Source: Mucinivorans hirudinis
Lineage (GTDB): Bacteria > Bacteroidota > Bacteroidia > Bacteroidales > Rikenellaceae
Assembly: GCA_000723505.1 (NCBI GenBank)
Contig: HG934468.1
Span: forward strand, 2,822,798-2,886,797
DNA: 64,000 nucleotides
Reading direction: 5' to 3'
Shown here piece by piece: positions 9,173 to 18,529 of the stretch. The notes below the pieces were generated by a model. That model did not search any database, was not told the DNA's origin, and worked only from the letters and a program-made list of their open reading frames with translations. A program made the position numbers and the translations under genes. Each line of letters starts with the position of its first letter. The first letter of the stretch is position 1.

Positions 9173-10057
9173 ATGAATGTATTAGAGGGGTTCAAAGGGC
9201 AGCAAATTTTGGTTTTGCCTCGTTTTGTTGTCGATGAATTCGCAAAAGATACTTTTGCGTCAAATTTACATTTGACTGATATTGGATTCTTTCCAAATGC
9301 CGAAAATCACTACTGCAATCGCGAAAATGGCTGTAATCAGTACATTTTGATTTTTTGTCGTGGTGGAAAGGGTTGGTATGAAATAGAAGGCGAACGATAT
9401 GATGTATCGGCAGATGAATTTTTCGTGCTCCCTCCAAATGTTGCACATAGCTATGGCGCAAATAAATTCAACCATTGGTCAATCTATTGGGTGCACTTCC
9501 AAGGCTCGTTTGCCCGGGATTTTGCAAAAGATTATTTGAGACCAACCAAAATATATCCGTATTTTAATAATACCGTAGTAAATGTAATTGGTACTTTTGA
9601 GCAGATTTTTTTAACACTGCGTCAGGGCTACTCGATGGATAATATGCGATTTGCTCTCTCTTCATTATACTATTTCTTGGGTTCGTTGTCATATATGAGC
9701 ACCAGCAGAGAGATTCCATTGGAGAGCGACGCGGAAATAGACCTATCGCAGAATGCGATACTGTATATGAAATCCAATATTGATAAAAAGATTGAAATTA
9801 AAGAGCTTGCGGGTAAACTTGGGGTCACTCCGGCTCAATTATCTCAAAAATTTAAGGACAAAACAGGTTATGCTGTTTTGAGCTATTTTAATCACCTTAA
9901 AATTCAACACGCTTGTACTTTGCTCGATAATACAAGTATGAATATTATGCAAATTAGCGCTATGCTTGGAATTGAAGATTCCCTATACTTTTCTCGACTC
10001 TTTACCCAAATTATGGGGATATGCCCTCGCGATTATCGAAAGATGACAAAAGGATAG
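9173..10057 (+). CDS. AraC-family transcriptional regulator with cupin sensor domain
   Basis: The protein is 294 residues. Residues about 50-130 form an AraC-type cupin ligand-binding domain (FCRGGKGWYEIEGERYDV, FFVLPPNVAHSYGA). Residues about 190-290 hold two helix-turn-helix motifs (IEIKELAGKLGVTPAQLSQ and MNIMQISAMLGIEDSLYFS), ending in MGICPRDYRK, the usual AraC family tail. No membrane segment is present, so it is a soluble regulator rather than a hybrid two-component sensor. It faces the GH36-galM-GH92-susC locus and is followed by its own terminator, so control of that locus by a sugar ligand is the natural inference. Confidence 0.92.
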   Translation: MNVLEGFKGQQILVLPRFVVDEFAKDTFASNLHLTDIGFFPNAENHYCNRENGCNQYILIFCRGGKGWYEIEGERYDVSADEFFVLPPNVAHSYGANKFNHWSIYWVHFQGSFARDFAKDYLRPTKIYPYFNNTVVNVIGTFEQIFLTLRQGYSMDNMRFALSSLYYFLGSLSYMSTSREIPLESDAEIDLSQNAILYMKSNIDKKIEIKELAGKLGVTPAQLSQKFKDKTGYAVLSYFNHLKIQHACTLLDNTSMNIMQISAMLGIEDSLYFSRLFTQIMGICPRDYRKMTKG

Positions 10058-10061
10058 CACA

Positions 10062-10097
10062 CACAAAAAGAGCAGGGAACTCCCTGCTCTTTTTGTG
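10062..10097. terminator. Bidirectional terminator hairpin between araC-type gene and the SDR operon
   Basis: A perfect 17-bp stem (CACAAAAAGAGCAGGGA, loop AC, then its complement) ends in TTTTTGTG on both strands. It lies 4 bases after the AraC stop and between converging genes, so it can stop both transcripts. Confidence 0.85.
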
Positions 10098-10107
10098 CTA
10101 ATTATTA

Positions 10108-10164
10108 ACTCGGCATTAGATAATTAAGTGAATTTATTGGTAATAGAGACCAAGTATGCCGAGT
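10108..10164. repeat. Inverted repeat downstream of the small membrane protein gene
   Basis: ACTCGGCAT at 10108-10116 pairs with ATGCCGAGT at 10156-10164 across a 39-nt AT-rich loop. It lies just past the end of the minus-strand operon and may help end or stabilise that transcript. Confidence 0.4.
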
Positions 10165-10176
10165 CAATGGCTCAAA

Positions 10177-10635
10177 TCAATTATTATGAATTTGTTTCTC
10201 GTCCGCAATTTGTGATTTTGTCATATAATCAACAATAGCTCCCACGACTCCTGCCGTAATACCGGCAAGAATGGCACTCACAAGCGGTGTTGCGGTTACG
10301 TCCGAGGCAACTCGCTGAACCAAAATGGCAATGGCTACTATAAGTCCGAAGGCAAATATTGTGTTGCGGAGTGCCCATAGGAACACTTTTGGGAAATATT
10401 TCGGTTTGTCTTTCATCTTGATTGTGAAATATGAAACCGTTGTCAGAATAAACGCCAAGGAGGTGGCAAGCGGCACAATGCCTGCAAAAATGGTTTTGTC
10501 GTGAGACGAGATAAGGTCTTGGGCAAGCAATATCTCGGCTGTGTCTCGAACCATAAACCAATTGATTATGCCATTGATTACGGCATTCAACACACCGCTG
10601 GCGAGAGCTCCCTTAATGATGTCGTTTCGTTTCAT
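10177..10635 (-). CDS. Small four-helix membrane protein of unknown function
   Basis: The protein is 152 residues with about four hydrophobic segments (roughly residues 8-28, 48-70, 84-108 and 118-138) and short charged loops. The tail (KSQIADEKQIHNN) is polar. I do not recognise a named family. It is the last gene of the operon with two dehydrogenases and an outer-membrane barrel, starting 13 bp after the barrel gene. A role as an inner-membrane partner or permease-like component is possible but only from context. Confidence 0.7.
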   Translation of the reverse strand: MKRNDIIKGALASGVLNAVINGIINWFMVRDTAEILLAQDLISSHDKTIFAGIVPLATSLAFILTTVSYFTIKMKDKPKYFPKVFLWALRNTIFAFGLIVAIAILVQRVASDVTATPLVSAILAGITAGVVGAIVDYMTKSQIADEKQIHNN

Positions 10636-10648
10636 CGTTTTTAATTTT

Positions 10649-12406
10649 TTAGAAGAACATAAACATTGCTAACTGCACCGATGCCCAGTCCTTGACCGGT
10701 TGCGCAAGTGCATCACGGATTCCATTTCCCGGTATGCCGTAAGAGGCTATACCCAGAAGCATAAAGTGGCGGCTGACAAACCAGCGAGAAGTGAGGGTTA
10801 TTTCATCGCCCAATTGTTTTGATTTCAATTCTCGCAGTGGAGCCAGAGAGCCTATATTTGAATATGTGTCTGCCCTGAGGTGGAAGTAGTCTAACGACAG
10901 TTCGAGTGATTTCGAGGGGAATATTTTCGCCTGAACACGGTGGGTAATGATATTGCCATTTCCAACAACCTTTCTCATATCTATTCCCTGAACCCAATCA
11001 CCAAGCCCCCCCGTGAGCAGAGGGTCATAACGGGTGTAGCGCTCAGTGTCGGGGTTGTCGCCCTGCATAAAAGCATAGCGATAATAGAGCGTTGGACGTG
11101 TTTTCAACTTTTTGAACTCCATTCCTATTCCTGCATACCAACCGTTTGCACCCATATTGGCGTTTGAATGCCCCTCATATGCGTACTCGCTTTTGAAGAA
11201 AAGACCCGTACCTGCGATGTTGGTGATCCAAAGTTTTGGATTTATCACATACAACCCCTTTTGGGGTATCGAACCGTCGGGGGTATAGTAATTTCCTGCC
11301 CCTGCGATGCGATTTATATATGCCACTCCCACATCGAAGTGCTTGTTGTCATTATAGCCTGCGTAACCACCCAGATATGAGGTATTATTACTCGGCTTCA
11401 TAAACAATCCTTCCGGCTCGAGGTAGAATCCCTGCACAGACCAACGACGCGTGTTGAATTTGAGCAATCCAGCTCCGTTGAACGCCGTTCGAGAATTCAG
11501 ATATACACTACCCCTATCACCTGCATTGGCTGAACCTGAGTATTTTGAGATTAAAAAACCATCATTGAGTTGAAATGTCTGACGACCATAAGAGAGAGAG
11601 AGAGTTTTATTCTTCTGTTTGCCCATTTTTGTAAACAATAGCCCCGCATAGAGCTTCTCGAAATCGGCAAAAGCTGTCGCCCCGTGTGAATATATGTCCG
11701 AGGTGTTGCGCCCGCTAAATAGACCTGAGAGAGCACCATAGGCATAAATATTGGAGTTGCCCAACTCAATGATACCCGCAATGCCGGGTTCAACATATGC
11801 TTCACCCCAAAACCGTACCCCCATATTTGCCGGGTCTGTAGCCACGGGATTACCCTGAGTAAATTCTGTGCCGTGTCCGAAGAAGGCATTGTTTTCGTTA
11901 AATAAACCTGCGCCACCGTTGAGAATAAACGTCAATTCTGCTTTGTTGGTCTCGATAATCATTGGAAAATCAGCTCCCTTACCCGAGACTGCGATACCTT
12001 TTTTGCCGTCATAGCTCTTCATCTCTCCTTGGGCAAGGAGGTTGATGTTATAAACCATAATCACCGGTGAGCCGAAGTTACTGCTGTATAGCTCATAATT
12101 GGCACTCTTTACACGGTCGTCACTGATGATACGGCGAAGTGCCATATTTGCGATGTTTTGATTGAATGTTGAGCCGGGAAAGATGTTTGCTCCCTGATAG
12201 AAGGTTTGCATCTGTGTGCTGTCGGCAACATAAGTTTTCGCTCCGTTATGAATCATTAGTATCACCGAGCGAATGGGCAATCCATCGCTATTCTGTGGGT
12301 CAATCTTAATGGGAAGATACTCACCTCCAATGAGATTGGACTGCCTTTGAGCAGCTCCACTCAAAGCAATCACACAGAATATATAAAGTAATATGAATCT
12401 TTTCAT
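10649..12406 (-). CDS. Outer-membrane beta-barrel protein (alginate-export/porin-like)
   Basis: The protein is about 585 residues. The start at 12406 gives a signal peptide (MKRFILLYIFCVIALSGAAQ); the longer frame would add unrelated residues. The mature protein has regular alternating aromatic and polar beta-strand patterns and ends in FMFF, a terminal aromatic typical of outer-membrane barrels. Length and pattern suggest an alginate-export-type or porin-like channel. It sits between an SDR (58 bp upstream) and the small membrane protein (13 bp downstream), so it may let the dehydrogenase substrate cross the outer membrane. Substrate is not readable from the sequence. Confidence 0.75.
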   Translation of the reverse strand: MKRFILLYIFCVIALSGAAQRQSNLIGGEYLPIKIDPQNSDGLPIRSVILMIHNGAKTYVADSTQMQTFYQGANIFPGSTFNQNIANMALRRIISDDRVKSANYELYSSNFGSPVIMVYNINLLAQGEMKSYDGKKGIAVSGKGADFPMIIETNKAELTFILNGGAGLFNENNAFFGHGTEFTQGNPVATDPANMGVRFWGEAYVEPGIAGIIELGNSNIYAYGALSGLFSGRNTSDIYSHGATAFADFEKLYAGLLFTKMGKQKNKTLSLSYGRQTFQLNDGFLISKYSGSANAGDRGSVYLNSRTAFNGAGLLKFNTRRWSVQGFYLEPEGLFMKPSNNTSYLGGYAGYNDNKHFDVGVAYINRIAGAGNYYTPDGSIPQKGLYVINPKLWITNIAGTGLFFKSEYAYEGHSNANMGANGWYAGIGMEFKKLKTRPTLYYRYAFMQGDNPDTERYTRYDPLLTGGLGDWVQGIDMRKVVGNGNIITHRVQAKIFPSKSLELSLDYFHLRADTYSNIGSLAPLRELKSKQLGDEITLTSRWFVSRHFMLLGIASYGIPGNGIRDALAQPVKDWASVQLAMFMFF

Positions 12407-12464
12407 CACCTTTGAATGCAATAGGGGCAGAAACGACTGCCCCCATATTGAATTTATATAACCC

Positions 12465-13256
12465 CTATTTCTTGGGCATTTTGCTTGTATACATACCGCC
12501 GCCATCTACTTTGAGGTCGATGCCCGTAATCCACGAGGCAGCTCCACTCATCAGGAACATAAAGGCATTGGCGATATCTTCGGGTTCGCCACGGCGTTTG
12601 AGCACCATAGCATCTGACAAGCGTTGCAACATTGCGGGGTCGTAACCTGCCGCCAATGTAGCAGCACCATTATCAACCGAACCGATAATTAGAGAGTTGA
12701 ACCGAACCTCAGGACCTGACATTACAGCCATACTGTGCACCATATTCAAAAGACCTGCCTTTGCCGTACTGTACTCGATAAACTCAGGTGAAGGGGTCAC
12801 ACCCACCATCGAACCCGAGAAGACAACCGAGGCGTTAAGCTCTTTTTTCAGGTAAGGCATACACATCTTTGTGAGGTTGTATGCACCAACGGTATTGAGA
12901 AGGTAAGATTTCACCATTTTGTCGGTGTCGGACTCCCATAGTGGAGTTGCAGCGCCCCAACCTACGTTGTTAATCAGACCCGATATTTTACCAAATTTAC
13001 CGATTGTGGCATCAACCAGAGCCTGCAATTCTGCCTCAACAGTTGAGTCAGCCTTGAAACCAAGGGTTGCGTGTGCTGACTCCTTTTCGATATCCGCAGC
13101 CAATTCATCCAGCTTCTCTTGATTGATGTCCGAGATTACCACATTTGCACCAAGTGATGCGAAACGGCGAGCAGCTGCGCTACCAATAGCACCGGCTCCA
13201 CCGGTAATAATAATAACTTTACCCGAAAAATCGAATAATTCGTTTACTGTTTTCAT
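12465..13256 (-). CDS. Short-chain dehydrogenase/reductase (SDR), NAD-type
   Basis: This 263-residue classical SDR oxidises or reduces a hydroxyl/keto group. It has the cofactor motif TGGAGAIG (about 18-25), Asp43 after the second strand (ISDIN), which favours NAD over NADP, NNVG near 96-99, Ser149 and the catalytic Tyr162/Lys166 in EYSTAKAG. The C-terminal WITGIDLKVDGG is typical. It is a paralogue of the next gene upstream (same architecture, catalytic residues at the same positions) but less like known 7-alpha-HSDH. Gaps of 63 bp and 58 bp to its neighbours support an operon. Confidence 0.9.
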   Translation of the reverse strand: MKTVNELFDFSGKVIIITGGAGAIGSAAARRFASLGANVVISDINQEKLDELAADIEKESAHATLGFKADSTVEAELQALVDATIGKFGKISGLINNVGWGAATPLWESDTDKMVKSYLLNTVGAYNLTKMCMPYLKKELNASVVFSGSMVGVTPSPEFIEYSTAKAGLLNMVHSMAVMSGPEVRFNSLIIGSVDNGAATLAAGYDPAMLQRLSDAMVLKRRGEPEDIANAFMFLMSGAASWITGIDLKVDGGGMYTSKMPKK

Positions 13257-13319
13257 TGTCTAGTTTTTTTTTAAGGTAGGGAAAAACATTGCAGTAATTA
13301 TTTTCCACTACTTAGGTTT

Positions 13320-14096
13320 TTAGTCTAAGGTTTGTACTCCACCGCCATTCACAAATAGCACCTGTCCGCTTACCCACTCAGAAACGGGGGCTGCAAAATA
13401 TAGCACCGCTCCGGTAATATCGGGCACTTCGCCAAGGCGTTTGATTGGCGTGTGTTGCAACATCTTTGCCTCAATTTCAGGCGTAAGGACTGTTTTGAGG
13501 GCGTGTGTAACGGTTGCGCCGGGTCCGACATTGTTGATGCGAACTCCCATCGGACCGAAGTCATAAGCGAGATTTGCCGCCATATGGTTCAGCGCGGCTT
13601 TCGAGGAGGCATAAGCACTCATATTGGGACTTTTGTTGATACTGCCCATCGAGGTAATGTTCACAATACTACCATAGCCAGACTTAGCCATATGTGGCAC
13701 TGTAAGCTGGCACAAACGCCACGCACTGAATACGTTGAAATTGAAGATCCGCTCGAAATAGGCGAGGTCTACCTTGAAGGGGTTCTCTCTTCCACCGCCG
13801 CCGCCACCGGCATTGTTGATAAGAATATTGACTGTGCCGAACGCCTTTACAGCCTCATCAACAAGCCTTACAAGGTCTTCATCTTTCAGTACATTGCACT
13901 CAACGGCGATTGCCTTACCGCCATTTGCATTGAGTTCATCGGCTACGGCTTGTGCCTTGTCGATTGTCAGGTCGCTAACCACTACACTTGCCCCGGCTTG
14001 AGCCAAGATTTCGCAGCTCCCTTTTCCGATTCCATCGCCACCACCGGTTACTATAGCAACTTTGCCGGTGAGGTCAAATAGTTGATTAATGCTCAT
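13320..14096 (-). CDS. hdhA: SDR closely resembling 7-alpha-hydroxysteroid dehydrogenase
   Basis: This 258-residue protein is a classical SDR: TGGGDGIG (about 17-24), Asp42 in VVVSDL (NAD preference), NNAGGGGG (about 94-101), Ser149 in NITSM, Tyr162 and Lys166 in YASSKAA. Recalled from memory, E. coli HdhA (7-alpha-HSDH) shares NNAGGGG, ITSM, YASSKAA, TPEIEQKMLQHTPIRRLG and VSGQ with a C-terminal GGGVQ; here the matching run is TPEIEAKMLQHTPIKRLG and the end is GGGVQTLD. This is much closer than general SDR similarity. It would reversibly oxidise the 7-alpha-hydroxyl of bile acids in the cytoplasm. It is the first gene of the operon. Confidence 0.8.
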   Translation of the reverse strand: MSINQLFDLTGKVAIVTGGGDGIGKGSCEILAQAGASVVVSDLTIDKAQAVADELNANGGKAIAVECNVLKDEDLVRLVDEAVKAFGTVNILINNAGGGGGGRENPFKVDLAYFERIFNFNVFSAWRLCQLTVPHMAKSGYGSIVNITSMGSINKSPNMSAYASSKAALNHMAANLAYDFGPMGVRINNVGPGATVTHALKTVLTPEIEAKMLQHTPIKRLGEVPDITGAVLYFAAPVSEWVSGQVLFVNGGGVQTLD

Positions 14097-14544
14097 AACT
14101 TAATTTAGTTTAAGATTTAAGCACACTGACGGCAATTTCCGTGCCAAACTATAATCTTTTAGAAAAATTATATGCTTTCTCGGGGTGATGATGCGAAACA
14201 TTGTGCAATGAATAAAATCAAAATGTAAAATTAAACCGTTTTTTGCCCTCGAATTCAATCATTGGGAGAGGAGTGAGCAAGAGAGTCGGGAGGCATATAA
14301 ATACCTGACTTTGGTGTTAAAATTCTTATAGACAATGACAACCATAAATGTAAATCTCGTTTTGATAATGATGTCATTGTTTTGTTAAGTAGCCTGAAAA
14401 TATGCTCATTAGTTTGTTAGCTTAAAAAAACCATTTCTGTTTCTCGAAATTTTGTATTAACTTCACGCTCCATTGGACTTTGTGTAAAGTCCAATAGCAG
14501 CGCCGTCATTTGGGCGCTTTGTAACGAACAATCATAGAAAGCAG
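14097..14544. promoter_or_regulatory. Divergent intergenic region between SDR operon and ugd operon
   Basis: This 448-bp non-coding stretch must hold promoters for both directions. On the minus strand TATAGTTTG lies about 50 bp before the SDR start, one base off the TAnnTTTG spacing, beside a short palindrome (GGCA, 7 nt, TGCC). On the plus side two hairpins sit just before ugd (separate entry). I found no ORF or tRNA here. Confidence 0.4.
14472..14518 (+). promoter_or_regulatory. Two tandem hairpins in the leader of ugd
   Basis: The first is a perfect 10-bp stem (ATTGGACTTT, loop GTGT, AAAGTCCAAT) at 14472-14495. The second is a 6-bp GC-rich stem (AGCGCC, 8-nt loop, GGCGCT) at 14499-14518. 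Neither is followed by a T tract on either strand, so they are not ordinary terminators. Their place 27 bp before ugd suggests a leader-RNA or operator role. Confidence 0.5.
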
Positions 14545-15864
14545 ATGAAAATTGCTGTTGTCGGTAGCGGATATGTAGGTTTAGTAAGCGGTGCTTGCTT
14601 TGCCGAGTTGGGCGTGGATGTTACTTGTGTTGATGTTGATAGAGCGAAAATTGAGGGTCTCAAAGAGGGTGTTATTCCTATATACGAACCTAATCTGGAT
14701 GTTCTCATCACAAAAAACATACGGTCTGGGCGGTTGAAATTTACCACCGATATTGCCGAATGTTTAGATGATGTCGAAATAGTTTTCAACGCTGTTGGTA
14801 CTCCGCCCAAGAAGGACGGAAGTGCCGATTTGAGCTATGTGTATCAGGTGGCAAGAGCCATCGGTTCGAGCTTGAACAGATATGTTTTGGTGGTCACCAA
14901 AAGTACCGTGCCTGTGGGTACGGCAGCTAAAATCAAAGAGATTATCGCAGGGGAACTCGCGGAACGGGGCTTGGATATTGAGTTTGATGTGGCATCTAAT
15001 CCCGAATTTTTGAAGGAGGGAGATGCCATCGACGATTTTATGAAACCTGACAGAGTGGTGGTGGGGGTTGATAGTGACAGAGCCACCGAGTTGATGACCA
15101 AACTGTATAAACCTATTTTATTGAGCAATTTTCGAGTAATATTTATGGATATTCTCTCGGCAGAGATGACAAAGTATGCCGCCAATGCAATGTTGGCAAC
15201 AAGAATTAGCTTTATGAACGATATTGCCAACCTCTGCGAGTTGGTGGGGGCTGATGTGGCTATGGTGCGACGAGGAATCGGCAGTGACAGTCGAATTGGC
15301 AATAAGTTTTTGTATGCAGGATGTGGTTACGGAGGCTCTTGTTTCCCCAAGGATGTGAGGGCGTTGGCTCAAACTGCCGGGCAGTATGGATACTCAATGA
15401 GTGTTATTGAGGCGGTCAATATGGTCAATGAGAGGCAAAAGAATGTTCTCTTTGAGAAATTTAGTGACCACTACAAGGGGGAAATACAAGGTAGAAAGGT
15501 TGCCGTTTGGGGATTATCCTTCAAACCCGGAACAGATGATATGCGAGAAGCGCCTTCGCTGACATTGATAGAATCGTTGTTGGAGGCAGGTTGCTCCGTT
15601 AGGGTCTACGACCCCGTGGCAATGAAAGAGGCTGAGAGAATCTTAGGTAATAGAGTTGATTATGCGGATGATATTTACGATTGTGTTCTGGATGCCGATG
15701 CCATTTTCCACGTTACCGAGTGGAAGGAGTTTCGTTTTCCTAATTGGGAAATAATTAAGAAAGTGGTGAACATTCCACTTTTGATTGATGGGCGAAATGT
15801 CTATTCGTCGCAAGATTTGGTCGGTATTAAATATTTATGTATAGGAAAGAGAGATGAACAATAA
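14545..15864 (+). CDS. ugd: UDP-glucose 6-dehydrogenase
   Basis: The 439-residue cytoplasmic enzyme oxidises UDP-glucose to UDP-glucuronate with NAD. It has the N-terminal Rossmann motif [10 protein letters not shown] (about 7-16), STVPVGT, the central helix [19 protein letters not shown], the catalytic Cys in [12 protein letters not shown] (about 257-268), and the C-terminal [13 protein letters not shown]. Length is typical. It is first in a three-gene operon with gmd and fcl, which it overlaps by 11 nt, so the operon supplies acidic and deoxy sugars for surface glycans or protein glycosylation. Confidence 0.96.
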   Translation: MKIAVVGSGYVGLVSGACFAELGVDVTCVDVDRAKIEGLKEGVIPIYEPNLDVLITKNIRSGRLKFTTDIAECLDDVEIVFNAVGTPPKKDGSADLSYVYQVARAIGSSLNRYVLVVTKSTVPVGTAAKIKEIIAGELAERGLDIEFDVASNPEFLKEGDAIDDFMKPDRVVVGVDSDRATELMTKLYKPILLSNFRVIFMDILSAEMTKYAANAMLATRISFMNDIANLCELVGADVAMVRRGIGSDSRIGNKFLYAGCGYGGSCFPKDVRALAQTAGQYGYSMSVIEAVNMVNERQKNVLFEKFSDHYKGEIQGRKVAVWGLSFKPGTDDMREAPSLTLIESLLEAGCSVRVYDPVAMKEAERILGNRVDYADDIYDCVLDADAIFHVTEWKEFRFPNWEIIKKVVNIPLLIDGRNVYSSQDLVGIKYLCIGKRDEQ

Positions 15865-17008
15865 AGTGGCACTTATTACCGGCATTACCGGTCAGGACGG
15901 AGCATATCTCGCCGAATTTCTTTTGAAAAAGGGCTATGTGGTACACGGTATCAAGAGGCGCTCATCGCTCTTCAATACCGAACGAATCGACCACATCTAT
16001 CAAGACCCTCATATCGAGAATCGTAACCTGATTCTCCACTACGGTGACTTGTCGGATTCGCTGAACATCACTCGAATAATCGGCGATATTCGTCCCGATG
16101 AGATTTACAACCTCGGTGCGATGAGTCACGTGAAGGTGTCGTTCGATATACCCGAGTATGCTGCCGATGTCGATGGTTTGGGAACATTGAGGATACTGGA
16201 AGCGGTAAGACTATTGGGTTTGGCTGAAAAAACGCGTATTTATCAAGCATCCACCTCGGAGTTGTACGGGATGGTACAGCAAGTGCCCCAAAGTGAGACA
16301 ACGCCCTTCTATCCTCGCTCGCCGTATGCAGTGGCAAAACTCTATGGATATTGGATTACGGTCAATTACCGAGAGGCTTATGGTATGCACGCAAACAACG
16401 GCATTTTGTTTAATCACGAATCACCGCTGCGCGGCGAAACGTTCGTCACTCGCAAAATTACTCGAGCTGCTGCAAAAATATCTATGGGTCTGCAAGATAA
16501 GTTATACCTTGGGAACTTGGATGCAAAGCGCGACTGGGGACACGCCAAAGATTACGTAAGGGCTATGTGGCTTGTTTTACAGCAGGATGTGCCGGATGAC
16601 TACGTTATTGCAACGGGAGTAACCACAATGGTACGTGACTTTGTGGCGATGAGTTTTGGGTATATTGGTGCAAAGTTGAGGTTTGAGGGCGAAGGAGTCA
16701 ATGAGGTTGGTGTTTTAGAGAGCATTGACCAAGAACTATTTATAAAAAATGTAGGGGAAGAATATTTCAATGATTTCCAACAAAATGTAGGCAAGACGTT
16801 GGTGGCGGTCGATGAAAAATATTTCCGTCCCACGGAAGTGGAGCTTTTAATTGGTGATGCGACAAAGGCAAAAAACAAACTCGGTTGGAGTCCTAAGTAT
16901 GATTTGGCGATGCTATGCGAGGATATGATGATGAGTGATGTCAAGTTGATGAAACGCGAGTCTTACCTCAAAGAGGGCGGATATCTGGTTATGAACTACT
17001 TTGAGTGA
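15854..17008 (+). CDS. gmd: GDP-mannose 4,6-dehydratase
   Basis: This 384-residue extended SDR converts GDP-D-mannose to GDP-4-keto-6-deoxymannose, the first step to GDP-L-fucose. Visible features are [15 protein letters not shown] at the N-terminus, QASTSELYG with the active-site Thr/Ser and Glu, [10 protein letters not shown] with catalytic Tyr and Lys, and [16 protein letters not shown]. The ATG lies inside the end of ugd (11-nt overlap), indicating translational coupling. fcl follows directly. Confidence 0.96.
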   Translation: MNNKVALITGITGQDGAYLAEFLLKKGYVVHGIKRRSSLFNTERIDHIYQDPHIENRNLILHYGDLSDSLNITRIIGDIRPDEIYNLGAMSHVKVSFDIPEYAADVDGLGTLRILEAVRLLGLAEKTRIYQASTSELYGMVQQVPQSETTPFYPRSPYAVAKLYGYWITVNYREAYGMHANNGILFNHESPLRGETFVTRKITRAAAKISMGLQDKLYLGNLDAKRDWGHAKDYVRAMWLVLQQDVPDDYVIATGVTTMVRDFVAMSFGYIGAKLRFEGEGVNEVGVLESIDQELFIKNVGEEYFNDFQQNVGKTLVAVDEKYFRPTEVELLIGDATKAKNKLGWSPKYDLAMLCEDMMMSDVKLMKRESYLKEGGYLVMNYFE

Positions 17009-17061
17009 AAAGCCCCCCTTTGTACCACTGGTATGCTAAGTTAAGGACAACTTCTAAAAAA

Positions 17062-18126
17062 ATGCACAAAACATCAAAAATATATGTCGCCGGGCACCTC
17101 GGATTGGTTGGTTCGGCAATCTCAAAAAGTCTTCGCGAGAGGGGTTACACCAATGTTATCGGTCGTTCCATTGGCGAGCTTGATTTGAAGGATAGAGCGG
17201 CGGTAGATGAATTTTTTGCTTTGGAACAACCTGAGTATGTTTTTTTGGCGGCGGCAAAAGTTGGCGGAATTGCGGCTAATAACACCTATCGCGGTGAGTT
17301 TATCTTTGATAATCTCTCTATCCAAAATAATATCATTGATGCCGCGTATCGTCATAGGGTCAAAAAGTTACTATTTTTGGGTTCTACCTGCATCTATCCC
17401 CGCAATGCACCCCAACCAATGCCGGAGGATTGTCTGCTTACCTCGCCGCTCGAATATACGAATGAACCTTACGCGATAGCAAAGATTGCCGGAATAAAGC
17501 TCTGCGAGAGTTATAATATACAGTATGGAACCAATTTTATCGCCGTTATGCCCACGAATCTATACGGGCCGAATGATAATTTCGACTTAGAAAAAAGTCA
17601 CGTCCTGCCTGCAATGATTCGCAAGATACATTTGGCGAAGGCATTGAACGAGGGCGATTGGGCGACTCTTGCAACAGATTTTGCCAAGCGCCCCGTTGAT
17701 GGCGTTGATGGCAATAACCGCGCAGCAATTCTCGAAAAGCTGGGAAAATATGGCATCACCCCAAGCCGGGTAGAACTTTGGGGAACCGGCAAGCCGATGC
17801 GTGAGTTTCTTTGGAGTGAGGATATGGCAGACGCTTGTGTCTATGTAATGGAGCGGGTAGATTGGGTTGATTTGTCGGCAGCAAAAGCCGAAAAGCGGAA
17901 TTGTCATATCAATATAGGCACGGGCAGAGAGGTTTCGACAGGCGATTTGGCGCGATTGGTTGCCGCGAGAATCGGCTACAAAGGTGAGCTGTTTTTTAAT
18001 ACCGACAAACCGGACGGCACGATGCGCAAATTGACAGACCCCTCTAAAATACACTCTCTCGGTTGGCATCACAGCATCGAAATTGAGGAGGGAGTGGAGA
18101 AATTATACAATTGGTATCTGCAATAA
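17062..18126 (+). CDS. fcl: GDP-L-fucose synthase
   Basis: The enzyme (about 354 residues) epimerises and reduces the Gmd product to GDP-L-fucose. It has the N-terminal [10 protein letters not shown] cofactor loop, [13 protein letters not shown], the active-site STCIYP with Ser and Cys, YAIAKIAGI with Tyr and Lys, and [19 protein letters not shown] roughly 40-residue stretch with [21 protein letters not shown] is an insertion also known from Bacteroides orthologues. I chose the ATG at 17062; a GTG at 17005 overlapping the gmd stop would add 19 residues not seen in the family. In Bacteroides this pathway feeds fucosylation of surface proteins and polysaccharides. Confidence 0.95.
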   Translation: MHKTSKIYVAGHLGLVGSAISKSLRERGYTNVIGRSIGELDLKDRAAVDEFFALEQPEYVFLAAAKVGGIAANNTYRGEFIFDNLSIQNNIIDAAYRHRVKKLLFLGSTCIYPRNAPQPMPEDCLLTSPLEYTNEPYAIAKIAGIKLCESYNIQYGTNFIAVMPTNLYGPNDNFDLEKSHVLPAMIRKIHLAKALNEGDWATLATDFAKRPVDGVDGNNRAAILEKLGKYGITPSRVELWGTGKPMREFLWSEDMADACVYVMERVDWVDLSAAKAEKRNCHINIGTGREVSTGDLARLVAARIGYKGELFFNTDKPDGTMRKLTDPSKIHSLGWHHSIEIEEGVEKLYNWYLQ

Positions 18127-18223
18127 AGCTGACCCAGACCAACCCTAAAGTTCAATTTTATGCAGGCAACTGATATTTTAGCCCTTTTTGTAGATTATTA
18201 TTTTTTCTTTTGAAAAAATTTCA

Positions 18224-18231
18224 TACCTTTG
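18224..18231 (+). promoter_or_regulatory. Candidate -7 box of rpmE
   Basis: TACCTTTG, an exact TAnnTTTG match, lies 37 bp before the L31 start. A good TTTG at the expected 19-nt distance is missing (a TTTG lies only 11 nt upstream), so the upstream half is uncertain. Confidence 0.5.
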
Positions 18232-18268
18232 CCGCCGATATAGTAACCAAAAAACAGTAATAACAAAG

Positions 18269-18529
18269 ATGAAACAAGGTATCCACCCTGAAAATTATCG
18301 CGTTGTGGCATTCAAGGATATGTCCAACGATACTGTGTTTTTGTGTCGGTCCGCTGTTCAGACAAAAGAGACACTCGAAGTGAATGGCGAAACCTATCCT
18401 GTCTTCAAGATGGAAATCTCGAACACCTCTCACCCGTTCTACACAGGTAAGCAGACGCTCGTAGATACCGCTGGTCGCGTTGATAAGTTTATGAGCCGTT
18501 ACAAAAAACACGGAACTAATAGAAAATAA
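18269..18529 (+). CDS. rpmE: 50S ribosomal protein L31, type B
   Basis: The protein is 86 residues and binds the large ribosomal subunit near the subunit interface. MKQGIHPENYRVVAFKDMSN, SHPFYTGKQTLVDTAGRVDKF and the basic end match L31 type B. The CxxC zinc pairs of type A L31 are absent (only one Cys), so this is the zinc-independent form. It is transcribed alone and followed by a very strong hairpin. Confidence 0.95.
   Translation: MKQGIHPENYRVVAFKDMSNDTVFLCRSAVQTKETLEVNGETYPVFKMEISNTSHPFYTGKQTLVDTAGRVDKFMSRYKKHGTNRK

Noticed and set aside
13452-14081. 209-residue plus-strand ORF antisense to the 7-alpha-HSDH-like gene
   Set aside because: It is the shadow of a strongly coding minus-strand gene, has no domain, no promoter and Cys/Ile-rich random-like composition.
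14472-14518. Hairpins before ugd as intrinsic terminators
   Set aside because: No T tract follows on either strand.
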